A stretch of 64,000 bases of DNA from Amphibalanus amphitrite (Eukaryota > Arthropoda > Thecostraca > Balanomorpha > Balanidae): positions 1 to 64,000 of the forward strand of contig NW_024881564.1 of NCBI RefSeq assembly GCF_019059575.1. Direction: 5' to 3'. The notes beneath the pieces were generated by a model. That model ran no database searches. It was not told the DNA's origin and saw only the letters and a list, made by a program, of their open reading frames with translations. Of the stretch, positions 37,118 through 51,200 are shown piece after piece (the first letter of the stretch is position 1; each line of letters starts with the position of its first letter). Made by a program: the position numbers and the translations under genes.

Positions 37118-37614
37118 AGGGACTATCCCACCTTTAACATGGGGTTTGAGTTGAGATAGCCAAGTTTGCGGCGAGGTTCAGAAACCACTATCTATCTAGG
37201 TTGCAACCCCCGCGGCCTCTTGGTGTTGAAGAAACCCGTTCCCTTCATTTGAAAATAGGCCTTGCGCAAGGCCCTATCTTCAACATGGAGCGACCGTTAG
37301 TGTGACGTCACCTCGTTTAGTCATTATTATTTAAATGGGTTTGTTTGTTGAAAAATCGCTTAAAACTTGGTCTGAACTTTGTTGTGGTGCCTACAGAGTA
37401 AAAAGAATCAGTTTTATGACAGTAATGTGGCCTGGGGAAGGAGGTAATTTTGGGCTGTGACGTCACATGTTTGAAAGTTTGTGTTTGGAATATGGGAAGC
37501 CTAAGATGTTTAATGAAAAATAAATGCCAGAACCGTGTTCCTGGTCATCCAATCTGTAAAGTCGGGCACAATTTATCTGGTTTTAACAACATTTTAGAAG
37601 GTGGGATAGTTCCT
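37118..37614. mobile_element. TTAA-flanked MITE, second family
   Basis: TTAA at 37114-37117 and 37615-37618. The ends are AGGGACTATCCCACCTT and (reverse complement) AGGAACTATCCCACCTT. Length 497 bp, non-coding. Its terminal sequence differs from the G-run family, so it is a separate TTAA-targeting family. Confidence 0.65.
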
Positions 37615-37618
37615 TTAA

Positions 37619-39260
37619 CAACTCAATTCTCAATATGCAATAAAACGGTAGGGCTCGCGATAATGCTGTGGTCATCGAAGTGCGCTATATGCAAGCTCTT
37701 GTGTCATCTCAAACAAGATATTCGCACAAGTGCCACGATTGACGTTTTTTCAGCCATTTATTCATTAAACATCATTCATCGATCCACCGACAGATCACCA
37801 TCATTAATGTTTTGTTTGGCTATGAGATACCATGCATGGTCACATTTGTACAGCCTTTCTATCCAATAAATTTTCATGGTTTTTATAAACCCAAATAGGA
37901 ATGTCATATTCAGCCCGTCAAACTCTTGCGATTGGCGTTGTGCGACATCCAAGGTCGCAACAGCAAAAATGCTTACTTGCTTGCTTAAACAGTAGGCAGG
38001 TACCCGTGCGCGGTCGCCTAGGGGAACTTATTCGGCAGCATCTGACTCACGTTCCTCTCGCCCAAAGTCGCTGTTAATCCACTGTTGATTCTCCAGTTCT
38101 TTCCGAAAATCTCCGCACACCTCAGCCGCAGCGCGATGACCAATCGGCCGCAGAACTGGAATGGTCACGTGACAGGCAGGTTCCGGTCACGTGACCGTCA
38201 GCGGGTGACCTGACCGGCCGGTGTCGTCGACCTCTGTCACCGATGAGCGCCGCGCCGGCTCTGGCCGGTGATTCAGCCGCCCGGCACCGCCACTCGTGTA
38301 TCGAGTCCGGCCGTCCAGCAACTGTCCGCTCAGAGTCGGGACCGAGCTGACTGGGAAGACCGGAACACGAGTGCCCCCGGCGCTCAGGACTTGCTCTGCT
38401 GGTTCGGTGGCAGTCGCGTAGCCCAGGATGTGTCAGGGATTGAGCGTTGACATGACACTCCCGTGAAGTGTGATCGCATTATGTCAGGATATCTATCGCA
38501 TCAGATATATTTAGAATGAAGCTAACTGCTAACACATGTTTTAGACCAGATGGCCGGGTCACTGGCCAAAAATATGACAGTCATGGTGACAGGGCCTGGA
38601 TCCGACTGGTCATTTTTAGTAAATTGACCAACTGTCTTATGATAATGGCTGTCAGCAAGACATCATGACACCATAAACACACCCCATACAACTCAGGACA
38701 AGCGTGTTTCATATGGACTTCATGGGTTACTCCCTGGAAGTTCGGAATTGCTCTACTTCATGGAGACGATCCAAACCAGAGCACTACGGTAAATCAACAA
38801 TCAATGGGACGGTGGGATCCAGAACGTACAAACGAGAGCTTTGATGTCTATCAATATAGGTAACGCTCTTTCATTCGTCAATCGTCACTCAAAAACTTCA
38901 GTTCTCATCCACACTGTACCGTTTCAGTACATCATTTCGACTTAACTTTCCACCCTCTTCACATTCCAGCCTAAATTCTTAGGGCCAATATCCATCATAA
39001 CATGATGCGCACTTCTAGCAGTTTCTTCAGCCCACGAACACATCCAGGAATCCGCGCCATTTTCACTCCTCCGAAAAACACCCGACCCCTCTCTCCCCGC
39101 GCCCTCCCCGCCCACCGTCTCGATGATTCGGTGACGCCCTCCCGTCCCATCCCGTCCCGTGCCGTGGCGGTCGGGTAGGTCTCACCTGTCCGTACCCGGT
39201 GGTGAGGAGGTCGCTCCGTGCGCCAGCCGCCGCCAGTCATCCACCAGACGCCGAGCCGAC
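37619..39260. other. Upstream region of the four-cysteine secreted protein gene
   Basis: No coding sequence is supported. The distal part has the palindromic E-box cluster at 38163-38196. The 300 bp before the start codon at 39261 are GC-rich with CCCGTCCCATCCCGTCC-type repeats; no TATA box is evident. Confidence 0.4.
38163..38196. promoter_or_regulatory. Paired GGTCACGTGAC palindromes
   Basis: GGTCACGTGAC at 38163-38173 and the full palindrome GGTCACGTGACC at 38185-38196, with GGGTGACCTGACCGG next to it. GTCACGTGAC matches the CLEAR/E-box consensus bound by MiT/TFE and related bHLH proteins. It lies about 1.1 kb upstream of the start at 39261. Function is inference. Confidence 0.3.
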
Positions 39261-42200
39261 ATGAGGTGCCTACTGCCGCTGATCGTTCTTCTGGGCGCCG
39301 TCCAGGCAGGTTAGTGCTCACTTGCGGTGATTTTAAATACAATTAGGATTTAGATGCACTGTATTTGTAATTTGATATTTACTATAGGTACTCACAAATT
39401 AATTATAAATGCCATGCTAAAGCAACTTTAACATACACCATCTTTTTGATAACGCTTTCGAGAGCTCTGATTTTTTTTTACAAATAAAGTTTTGTAGTGA
39501 AAAAGTTCTATTTTTTATTCTTTAGCCAATGATTACCTACCTATCCATTATCTTTACAAATTTGTGAAAATTAAAAGCTTGCGAAACTTTTAAAATACGC
39601 TGGCGACGGTACCTGCGTAACGCTTATCTTTTGCATTGAGCATCATAAAACGTAGCGCTCAATAGAACATGGAGCAAAGCAGTTTGTTCGACGACTTAGT
39701 TTCTTTCTTATCCTTTTTATATCGTCATTTGCATACGTAGTCGAACTTTGGTGAAGCAAGCCGTATTTTCCTACACATTTCAAACACGTAACATCCCGGA
39801 AATGTAGTATTATGATATATGCCTGGCATATACGTCATCAAGATATGGTTACCATCGGCACCTTTATGTTGGTATGTGTTGGTATGTTGGTATAGGATAG
39901 GCTGACGTCAGTTCACCTCACAGTACTAGTCATGGATGGTACAGTGGAAAAACTCGCCGGCTGCCGGCTTCTTCATTCGCCCGGTCCGTGAGTGAAAACA
40001 TTGGTGAAAGCGGCTCCTGGATGAAGCCCTGGTCACCGCGGCGGCCAGTCTGCCTGGCAGCCGCACATATTGGGGGCAGCTGGATCAAGTTCTTATGCAT
40101 AGAGCGCAGTCGAGTCGAACATGGCGGCTATCCAAAAGACGAAAGCAAAAAACCGCCGCTGGCCATCGTGATGTATGCTGATGAGGGTTCCCAGTAAAAC
40201 CTATCCACTTCAGGCTCGGACGAAAGCTCTAAAAGCCGTTTAAAAGAGTTCGAAGCTTATTTCTTTCTAAACTTTTTTTTCGTGCAATGAAAAAACTGTT
40301 TATAACAAGTATTGATTTTGTATTCATAGGTTTTCCCATACTTTAAAAAATAAATCGCATTCAAAGTAATGCGTAGGGAGGCTTATAGCCTTCAATCCTC
40401 ATCATGTCCTTCCAAGCTATGATGGATGCCTTCGGTGAGCTGCATACTTAGCGATCGAACGACAGATATCAGCAATAACCTTCGACGCTGCTTGATAGCG
40501 GATAGATAACGAGTATGGAACACTGGAGCCATGGAAAAAACGGGTGCCTATTTCATCGCTGAATTATTCATCGCTGGTCTTTGAAACCGCTCGTCAGCGT
40601 ACTGGTATATCCAGATGAATTTGGCCTGGCCTGCTTTCTAAACCAGTTCCACGCAGGCGAAACAGAAGAGGTGACTGACTTTTGTACCTAACATACTGTA
40701 GCAGTTCCGGTTGCATTTGCTAATCTGCTGCAGAAAAGATGGAACTGAAGTAAGAGTATGGACTGTTCATTTGGATTGTCTGAGTGTAGACACAATAGCA
40801 AGATGTCTAAAATTCAAAGTTAAAGTTTTGAACAGAAGTTAATTACGGCACAGTTCTGCTAGCGTAAAAGAGTCAATCATGCAAGGCAGACACTTCAGGA
40901 CGGTTAGATATCTGCAGATATAGCAGCTTCCGCATACAAAAACGCATTCAAACGGAAAAATCACAGCACTCACACAATATTCACATGTGCGCTCCCTGGG
41001 CTATCTAACCGCTGCAACCCTCTGCATTTCAGTGCCGTTCTTCAAGTTCCGTTTCGGTCCGGAACACCGCAGTGATGAGCTGGGTCCCAAGCTGCCGCCG
41101 GAGCCGTTCCCGCAGCGCGTGCCGGACGAGTCGGCGGCCGTGTTCGCCCTCCAGCTGCCAAAGCTCGACCTCTCCGACCTCTTCAGGCCGCTGCGGGTGT
41201 TCGCAGGTGAGTGACCGAGACGGTGCTGGATTAGTTGTCAGGAGTCGAGGTGGCCGATGCAGCGCAGAAAAGAGTTATCTGGTGACTATCATGCAGCTCT
41301 CATCGGGGTTGGACGGCAAATAGAGAACAGCATGGTGGTGGAAAGAGCCAGAGCGAGTGTAATCAAATACAGCGAGGGGCAGTCTAATTACGGATTCGTA
41401 TTAGCTGTTGAACAGCTTCGAGAGCGGGCATCACAATCACTCGCCTCACTAAACCTCCATTGGCGCGGTGGATACAAACGAAGTTGTCATCTCGTTAGTC
41501 GTACAACATCGTTCAGTCATCTAGAGAGTTTCTTCACCAGGAGTATACCTACGCCTGCTGGTACTCAGCAACTAACAAAAACATAGAAGTCGGCATTCAT
41601 TATCTCCATAAACTCTGAGAACAGGCCCGGTGTTTTCTCTCTGAAGCCGAATTTCTGTCAAGCAGACTACCATTTCTTGTAGACGATGACTGTGAATGTG
41701 TACCGTATCGCGGGTGCGTGACTAAGCTCCAATTACCTGCCGTCTGGCCGAGTTGAACGACCCAGCTCTGGGGCCGGTCTCTATTTGAGCTGGATGGGCC
41801 GCGGACCGTCGCGGGGAGCGCCAGTCAGCTGACCTGGAAGGAGGACGAGGTGCCGGTGTGTGCCGCGACCGGCAGTTCGCCGAACCGCCGCTGTGTGCCC
41901 AGCCGGTCACGATTGGAGCTATCGGTGTTTGAAGAAAGGACTGGGAATTAAGGTCAGCTACCGGGTGTAGCGTGGAAAAATTTAGTGGCTCGACTGATGC
42001 AAGAGCTGAGCATTTTTGTCAATTAATCGATGCAAGACTTCAGAAGGGATATACAGCTGATAACTATGTCGTCACCCGCTGTTGATGCAGTGCACTGGTA
42101 ACAGCAGCATCCAACTAACACAAGCCATCCTCTAGATGTTTATAAATGAAATACCAGCCCCTCAATTTGGCCAACCCAGTGGAGTGCCTATCCGTGCATC

Positions 42201-45200
42201 TCCCCATTTCAGCACCTCTCCGTGACCCAGTTCCTGAAATCAGTCCATTGCACGCCACACCACGCTCGCTCATGTCAGATCCACACCACTTTACCACGCC
42301 ATACCACGCTCCCTTCAGCTCGGTGCCTCAGCGGCTGCCCTTTACCTCTCATGACTATTACATAAGCCGCCCAAACCGGCACCCGTGTTTGGACGATCCA
42401 GAGACCTGGTGCTACAGATGCTCTGCCGATAAACACGCAGTAGCTTTTGGTAATCCTCTCCTTCCCTGAAAACAACCTTCAGAGGAGATTAAAAACATCG
42501 GCTAAGAGGATTGGGAGGCCATCACTGAGCTGTAATGATTGGTCAGAGGTGCGTTTTAGACGAAAAATTTGCAATCTGTGGGTAATGGAGGAGCGGCGTG
42601 TGAGGTACCCGAAGAGCAAGGAGCTTAGAAATCTGTTCAGTTTTGCGTTGCTTCGTGTCAGCGGTGGAAAAGAAATAATTTGACCATGACTATTCAAGAC
42701 AGAAGACGCAAAGGTACAAATATCCCCATATTGAGGGTTTCAGCTAAGAATAAATTCAAGTTTTTTTTTTCAACACAGGATTTGCTAGAGCTGTGTGCAA
42801 TGTCAGTAAAAGATTAATAATAAAAAAAATCGAAGTAGCAAGTCCGTTCACCATCGTTCTCTTCCCCCTCTTCTTTGGACAGGTGTGAACGTGGACCATC
42901 CGTCTGGTATCGCCGTGCGGGAGGAGGAGCCCAACTGCGACCTGGGCAAGTTCGACCTCGCCGACGACGAGTTCGACATCGTCATGGACTGTCAGAAGGC
43001 CTCCGGCGGCGACGACGTGGAGCTCAAAGAGGTGAGTGATCGCCAGAGGACTGAGAGGGTTCCTGGTCGAACACGTCTGTCGTTGGCCATTTGGAATGCC
43101 ACTTGGAAAGCTGACAGGCGCAGGGAGCTTCGCGGCTGGGCCTGTGTAGATTACGGAGACCACGGCATACAAGTTAATTGTAAATTATTTACAAAAAGAT
43201 CAAGGAACAGCGAGAGACAAGTGGCGTAAAAGACCTGCGAACCATTTCTATCGCGTGTCTCGCATGCAGGAAGTAAGGCACCATAGCGCTTCCCATAGCC
43301 CATGTTTGGTAACATATCCGATTCCGAGCAGTCACGTCCTAACGCGGAGCCCACTAAACACTAAACAGTAACAGGTGTGGCCGGTTATTTGGCCATTGTG
43401 ACAGATGCGGTAACAACTGTAGCAATTGTTGTTACTTGTTTACCTGTTATCAATGACTTTCAAAGAATGGTTCATTGTTTATACCGATGTTACCTGAATG
43501 CTGGTATCGGAGCAGGCGGCATCGGCCCTCTTGAACTCTCAAACCATGTCAAACATGTGAAAACTGCTGGTCTTTCCAGACTTGTATTTACCCAAAATAT
43601 GCCGACTACTTTATGACATGCCATGACATCCGAAATAAGAATAAGCTGTCATGCAGCGTACAGCAATGAGCAATGTAAGGTTTCCTCGCGATTAAGGAAT
43701 AGGCAAAGCCTCACAAGACAGTCATGGAATCCTGCGAAAAAATATGGGGTCCTGTTCAAATGCTGTTCAAATATTCAGTTCCGTCTCTAAGCCCTCCGTA
43801 TCAAAACGCACAGAGCCAATGAACATTTTGACTGTCGGTCCTTCGCAGTCGGACTAACCGAAAAAGCTACTCCGACATGTTATTTTGCCATTTATGGCGG
43901 ACGCCGAGTAGAGAATGAGATGCTCCAAAACACCTAGTCCTCTCCTTATTAGGACCATCAATCATCAGCCAACCAGGCAAAACTGCAGTATCATCCTGAT
44001 GACTCAATGACCTCTGATGACCTCTGCTGCGAGTCCTGTGACGCTCTCCCGCAGGTCCCGCGAGGTAGCAGAGGAGGGAGTTACCCAAGGTCTCCCTCGA
44101 TTCGGTAATCGGTGCTTACATAAGGAGTAGGCTCATCTTGGAGGCGGTGCAGCACGCCCGCTCATCTATAATGTATGAAATCTGACCTTGGAGAGCGTAA
44201 TAGGACACCGCAGGGGAGCTAGCACCCGGGTTTGCATGGACAGGTGGCTTACAAAGACGACGGATCCCGCTCAACCGCTGGATACTGCGGCGATTAATTT
44301 TTCCTCAGCCTGCTTGGCATAACATGCTTGTCAGCAAAGCATTTCTCAAGCCAGCATAAATATTATGAGCACTTCAGTTTACATCTGAGCTCAAAAACCG
44401 ATTCCCTAGTTTACCTTCTATGATTTCATCTGAGTCGTATGTAGGTATAAGCCTGTGGATTTCTGTTCAGTCAACACGGATGACAAGGCGTCTATGCCAT
44501 ATAACTCCACCGGTGTGTACAGAGGGAGAGCGGCACAGCCTGGTACCGGCTCTGGAAACAGTCTGCTGACCTTAGTCTGACATTGACTCTCCGGCGGCGG
44601 TCACCTGGGTGACGTCACTATAAGTGGTGGTGAGTCATCCGTGACGTCTCACACTCTCAGCTGATTTAGGACCGGTTGTGCTCATCACCAGGTGGTTAAG
44701 GTAGCTGTGACTGGAGCCTTGGAGTCCAGAGCCCGGGCCCAGGAGAGTCAGTGAAGGCCGGAGATTTGAGGAAACTTGGAAGTGTGATGAATATCAAGCA
44801 TGAAAAAGCAGCCGACCTTTGTTTAAAAGTGCATGCTTGTCAAACAGTCCATTTTAGTACAGCTGAAACAATGAAAGCTATTACAGAGACCAGTGTACTC
44901 AGGTAACATTGCAAGTGTATGATTTCGCTGCTTCGTCAAACAACAACCACAATGTGCTTTATAACAAAGACAAATCGTAGCCGACATGTAGGAAACGTTT
45001 ATCATTTCCAGCGAAATGAAGACAATGCTGAACATCCTGGACCGTTCAGCCAGGATCATACGTAGCGCCGTTAGTTATGGATCGTCCTGTCACCAAATGT
45101 CGACATGCACTCGTCTTCTGAAAAATATGATGCCGCATGTATCATATAATCATGACAGAACTTCTGTCATTGTTGAGTGCAATCACATTTGCCGATACTA

Positions 45201-48200
45201 GCCAGGGTTTCCTGCACAGAAGGAGTCTTTTACAGAAGCTACGAGCCCTTTAAATTCTGCCGTGTTCCACCATGATAAAACACCGCACCGCGTTGGCCCG
45301 TCCGGCAGTGCACCAGTCACGCGACCAAAAACCAGGCGCCGCCGTACTCTCACCAATCTATGGGAGCCGGCTGGCACGGCGAAAAAGCAGATGGTTCAGT
45401 TTTTCTATGCAAGTCATTCTTAGGAGCGCGCTGCTGTCTCCTGTCAGTGAAAGGAGACCGTCTCTTGTCTGCCGCCCGCTGTCCAGTGTCCACTGCCAAA
45501 CCCTTCGTCGCGGCAGCCGCCGTCTATCCGCGGCGAAGCCTCCAGGCTCCACCTACCCGGCCGGCGAAGGGTTGACGAGAATGCCAGTGTCCATGAGTTG
45601 GCCTGCCGCCGTCTCGGAGCCATGGAAGGGTTCGGCGTCCGATCGCACCGGGCCGACCGACCTAACAGATCCCGTTACCTTATGACGTCACAGTGACGTC
45701 ATCGATGGCCCGAGGCAGGCGTGTCCGATGAACCGGGTACTCTTACCGATATGGTGGGCACTGGGCACCCGTTCGTGTTTGGACTCCGTGCTGTAGAATG
45801 GAGGTCTCGAGTTCAGTTGCAGGGCACGATCTTTTACCGCATGACCCTCATCAGCTCGCTGATGAGGGTCAATGGGGCTTGTGTGATGGTTTTGGAACAT
45901 TCCGGCTCCTTTGCGAGATGGATGGCAGTTTTTTCATGGCTCAGCCGTTAAGTTCGTGACCGGGGTTTGGACAATGGGTATCATAAACAGGCATGCTATG
46001 TTACTTTGCATTAGTTTGCAGTGTTTGTTTGTCTCTGCCGTTTTAGCAACAACGCTTGCCGCTTACCAATCCACGCAAAACATGTTGAGTGACATGCATT
46101 GCATTACTATCAGCACATTAACAAGCATAATTTTCCCATAGTGACACGAAAGCTGTCAAATGAACTGCAAAGCAGGCCCATATAAGACGGACAAGCAGCC
46201 AGCGACCTTGTTCATGCCACTAACCGATCACGTTTCTTTGTTTCAGTGCATCCTGACCAAGCTGCCCAAGACCGCTGTTGAGCTGAGGGACTTCCTTGAC
46301 AGGGAAGAGGTAAGAACACTGCAGATGCTGCTGCTCGACTTACTTAGTTTCATCACACAGCTCAGGATTGGAGTCTATTTACAGAAATGCTTGCACTTTG
46401 CAGTAGAAAATCAAAAGAGTGCATTTGGATGGCGAGGCTAAAGATGTATCGCTGGTTCTCCCACACATTTAGTACGTTTTTTACTGAGCAGAACTAACGC
46501 CAGGTCAGTGACAGAGAGCGGACCCGGGAACCCGACTCGGTCACGGTCACGGAACTGACTCGGACCGCGCGGTCGATAGTCCCGTCACGGACCGTTCGGC
46601 ACCGTCACCTCACGGTCACACGTGTGTGTTTTACCACAGTTCACGGTCACATCGGTCAGTTACCATGGAAGACTGTGGTCAGTGACCAGCCAGTCTTCCC
46701 ACGAACGGAGGCGCCGATTTCAAAGATCCACCAGAGGTCTTTCTATGTTCCTGAAATATTTTTCTTCGAATCTTTCTTACCTTACTCGTAGTTGGTTCCA
46801 AGTGCCACGAGAAGGACATCGACGAAGTCCCAATAATAGGTATTTTATTTCTTACATCATCAACTGAGACAAGCACAATACTGAAACACAGAAAATGAAA
46901 GGCAGCGGTTTCAAAGTGACGGCTTCGATTCATATTTCCATTCGAAGCTCACAAGTTTCTGAACTTTGGCATCGCTGAGCGGCTTCGGTACCTATCCAAG
47001 ATTACGTGGCAACACTTCCGCACGGATATGACGTGTTGACATAAGGCCAACACGCGAGGCAGTGGCGGATCCAAGGGGGGGTCACATGGGTCATGACCCC
47101 CTCCTTGGGGCTCGGGGGCACCACAGGCCCGCCAGGGGCACCACAGGCCTAGCAGGGGCACCACGGACCTGTCAGGGGCACCACAGACCTGTCAGGAGCA
47201 CCATCGGCCTAGCAAAAGCACCACAGGTCTGCCAGGGCCACCACAGACCTGCCAGGGGCACCAGAGGCCTGCCAGGGGCACCGCCGGCCTCGCAGGGGCA
47301 CCTTGGGCCTGTGGGGGCACTTCAGGCTTGTCAGGGGCACCACAGTCCTGTCAGGGCCCAGGGGCAGCAGTGGCTTAGCAGGGGCACCACAGGCCCGCCA
47401 GGGGCACCACAGGCCTGTCAGGGGCACCAAAGGCCTAGCAAGGGCACCACGGGCCTGTCGGGGGCACCAAAGGCCTGGCAGGGACACGTCAGGCTTGTCA
47501 GGACCCAGGGGCACCACAGTCTTTCCAGGGGCACCACAGGCCTGTCAGGGACACCAGAGGCCTTGCAGGGGCACCACAGGCCTGGCAGGGGCACCACAGG
47601 CCTGCCAGGGGCACCACCGGCCTCGCAGGGGCACCTTGAGCCTGTCAGGGGCACCACAGGTCTGCCAGGGGCACCACAGGCCTAGCAAGGGCATCACGAG
47701 CCTGTCAGGGGCACCTCAGGCTTATCAGGGCCCAGGGGCACCACAGTCCTTCCAGAGGCACCACAAGCCTGTCAGGGGCACCAAAGACCTAACAGGGGCA
47801 CCACAGGCCTGTCAGGGGCACCACCGGCCTCGCAGGGGCACCTTTGGCCCGTCAGGGGCACCACGTGCCTGTCGGGGACATTTCAGGCTTATCAGTGGCA
47901 CCACAGTCCTGTCAGAGCCCAGGGGCACCGGCGGCCTATCACGGTAGGGTGACCGGTTTTGCAAGAAGTTTCGAAAAGTTTTGCTCCCCAGGTCTAATCT
48001 AACGTATTTGGGGGTGCTGATCACGAATCCGGCGGAAAAAATATAAAATTCGAATTTTTTTTTGACCGCCCCGGCTCTTTGAATATTTCCGGTTTTCTCA
48101 ATTTTTGCATGTTTTTGAATAATATGATGAATGTAATGAAAAAATATGAACAATGTATCGCTAAATGCATGTACCAGTCGATTCGGCATACAGCGACGTC

Positions 48201-51200
48201 GAAATCGGCACGCCGCCTGCTTCACCGGCCTCGCAGGAAAGCATAAGGCTCGGAAGGTTTGCGTTAGTTACCCGATTCTCTCCATAGATGGCGCTGGCGT
48301 AGCCGCCCGCCGGCCGGTCGTTGCCGTGCCGTTTACAGCCCCGGCGGTCACTTGCGACCGTCGTGGTCGTTATGCTACGTCTATCAAAGCACGACAGAAA
48401 TGTTCACTTCATTTTTATGTTACTTCAGACATATTTTAGACCTAATGTTGAATTGGATAAATGACTATCGTGAATTGGCGAAATAATGGAGTGCGCTCGG
48501 GAGCCATTTACAATAGCGAGGAACGTAGGTGGATTGATCTGAGTAACATATGACACTGCGTTCACTGTTGATATGAAGTTTATTCACACTATGTAGTCGG
48601 GTGACATGAGAACAAAGTGACATAACATACCTTGTGTACGACACATGGATGAAGCTAATGCTACTTTTTCATTTTGTTTCGGTAGGCCCGTTTGTTCAGA
48701 GCGTAGCCGTCCTGTCGGTCTGCGCCTGTTACAGCTGTGACTGATTCGGTGGTCAGCTTTACAGCCCTTTCGGTGGATTGGGTATGGCAGGGGACCCCCG
48801 TTTTAAGGAGAGTCTGTAGAAAGTCGCGCAACTCATCCTCGCTCATGTGTCGTACACAAGGGGGCTCAATGTCTCGGCCCTCGTCAACCGCTCGCTGCAC
48901 GTTAACCAGTTCCATAGGTATAGTTGTTCGCTTGAACGTTAATTTCCGGCAGCCGGAAGTGCCGAATGGGCTGCTGCTGTGGCGGTGGGGGTGGCAGCTT
49001 TGGCGGCGGTCGTGGCGGCGGTGCCGGCGGCGGCGGTGGTGGTGGTGGTGGTGGTGGTGATGGCCGCCGCCGTTTCAGACGCCGCTGCTTCTGCTGTGGC
49101 GGCGGCGGCGGCGGCGGTGGTGGTGGTGGCGATGGCCGCCGCCTCTGTCGCCCCTGCTTCTGCTGTGGCGCGGGCATGGCATTAGGGCAGATGCAGTCCG
49201 CATAATCCAGAGCATTCGTCAAAAAAGGCAGCGACAGGAGCAGCCGCCGTTCCCGCCCCCGCCACAGCAGAAGCAGCGGCGACAGAGGCGGCGGCCATCG
49301 CCACCACCACCACCGCCACCGCCGCCGCCGCCGACGCCACAACAGCAGCAGCGGCGTCTGAAACGGCGGCGGCCATCACCACCACCACCACCACCACCGC
49401 CGCCGGCACCGCCGCCACGACCGCCGCCAAAGCTGCCACCCCCACCGCCACAGCAGCAGCCCATTCGGCACTTCCGGCTGCCGGAAATTAACGTTCAAGC
49501 GAACAACTATACCTACGGAACTGGTTAACGTGCAGCGAGCGGTTGACGAAGGCCGAGACATTGAGCCCCCTTGTGTACGACACATGAGCGAGGATGAGTT
49601 GCGCGACTTTCTACAGACTCCCCTTAAAACGGGGGCCCCCTGCCATACCCAATCCACCGAAAGGGCTGTAAAGCTGACCACCGAATCAGTCACAGCTGTA
49701 ACAGGCGCAGACCGACAGGACGGCTACGCTCTGAACAAACGGGCCTACCGAAACAAAATGAAAAAGTAGCATTACTTAGCTTCATCCATGTGTCGTACAC
49801 AAGGTATGTTAGTCACTTTGTTCTCATGTCACCCGACTACATAGTGTGAATAAACTTCATATCAACAGTGAACGAAGTGTCATATGTTACTCAGATCAAT
49901 CCACCTACGTTCCTCGCTATTGTAAATGGCTCCCGAGCGCACTCCATTATTTCGCCAATTCACGATAGTCATTTATCCAATTCAACATTAGGTCTAAAAT
50001 ATGTCTGAAGTAACATAAAAATGAAGTGAACATTTCTGTCGTGCTTTGATAGACGTAGCATAACGACCACGACGGTCGCAAGTGACCGCCGGGGCTGTAA
50101 ACGGCACGGCAACGACCGGCCGGCGGGCGGCTACGCCAGCGCCATCTATGGAGAGAATCGGGTAACTAACGCAAACCTTCCGAGCCTTATGCTTTCCTGC
50201 GAGGCCGGTGAAGCAGGCGGCGTGCCGATTTCGACGTCGCTGTATGCCGAATCGACTGGTACATGCATTTAGCGATACATTGTTCATATTTTTTCATTAC
50301 ATTCATCATATTATGCAAAAACATGCAAAAATTGAGAAAACCGGAAATATTCAAAGAGCCGGGGCGGTCAAAAAAAATTCGAATTTTATATTTTTTTCCG
50401 CCGGATTCGTGATCAGCACCCCCAAATACGTTAGATTAGACCTGGGGAGCAAAACTTTTCGAAACTTCTTGCAAAACCGGTCACCCTACTATCACGGGTA
50501 CCGGCCTGCCAGGGGCACCACCGGCCTCGCAGGGGCACCATGGGCCTGTCAGATGCACCACTGGCCTGTCGTTGGCACTTGAGGCTTGTCAGTGGGCACC
50601 ACAGTCCTTCCAGGGGCGCCACAAACCTGTCAGGGGCACCTGCGGCCTAGCAGGGGCACCACAGGCCCGCCACGAGCAACACACACAAAATAAAATTTAT
50701 AAAAAAACGAAAATAGGGCACCACCAAAATGAAGTGGACGAAATCCGATGAGTTTTTTAATTTTGGGCATAGGTAGGGGCACCACTTCGATTCATGACCC
50801 TCCCCTTGGAGTTTTCCTGGATCCACCCCTGACGCGAGGGGACTTTGCGTTTGAAACAACGCTCTACGCTCGCATGCGATATCACGCCACGTTTGTGCAG
50901 GTCCTTACTCACAAGTGCTCGTTTATTTAGGTATATCCGGCAAACAGTGCTTGGCGTGTTAACGCAGACGTTAAAACGTATTCGTCATCTTTTTGATACC
51001 GTCACTTACACAGCACTAGGGGGCAGCGTATGATAATGGCTCGTGGACTGAGATCGATGAAAGAAGGGGTGTGTGTAAGTATACCTGTGATTGTCATTGA
51101 ACGTTTCCATCGAGCAAGCTAACACATTTTATTTGTTTCAGTTCGGTGTTGCTGGTCTCAGCTCTTCTTTCCATCTGTCTCTGCTGAACGGAGAGGTAAG

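Larger units (their letters stand above)
47945..50488. mobile_element. 2.5-kb foldback element (giant palindrome) with 9-bp duplication
   Basis: Two arms of about 1.23 kb (47945-49174 and about 49252-50488) are near-identical inverted copies around a spacer of about 75 bp. The ends are TAGGGTGACCGG and its complement. An exact 9-bp duplication CTATCACGG lies at 47936-47944 and 50489-50497. Nine bases fits Mutator-like elements better than hAT, but the superfamily is open. Each arm carries the same 97-codon frame (48146-48439 plus; 49994-50287 minus) and a C-terminal transposase-like fragment. Confidence 0.85.
47060..50831. mobile_element. 3.8-kb hAT-type element in intron 4
   Basis: The ends are CAGTGGCGGATCCA and (reverse complement) CAGGGGTGGATCCAGG. 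An exact 8-bp duplication ACGCGAGG lies at 47052-47059 and 50832-50839. Without the foldback insertion it is about 1.2 kb and consists mainly of the 20-bp minisatellite plus end regions shared with the 5221-5962 element. No transposase. Confidence 0.9.
46310..51141 (+). other. Intron 4 of the four-cysteine gene
   Basis: 4832 bp, donor GTAAGA, acceptor TTTGTTTCAG. It lies inside domain 1, at a place where domain 2 has no intron. Most of it is the 47060-50831 hAT element with its foldback insertion. The remainder (46310-47051, 50840-51141) includes CGGTCACGG words at 46540-46650 and no gene. Confidence 0.7.

Noticed and set aside
47062-47947. Collagen-like or zinc-finger-looking frames over 200 codons
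   Set aside because: They translate the 20-bp minisatellite; the period makes all three frames repetitive, and the array lies within a transposon.
48902-49464. Pro-rich, Gly-rich and Ala/Val-rich frames at the centre of the palindrome
   Set aside because: They come from GGT/CCG triplet runs mirrored in the two arms and are open in every frame. No domain is present.
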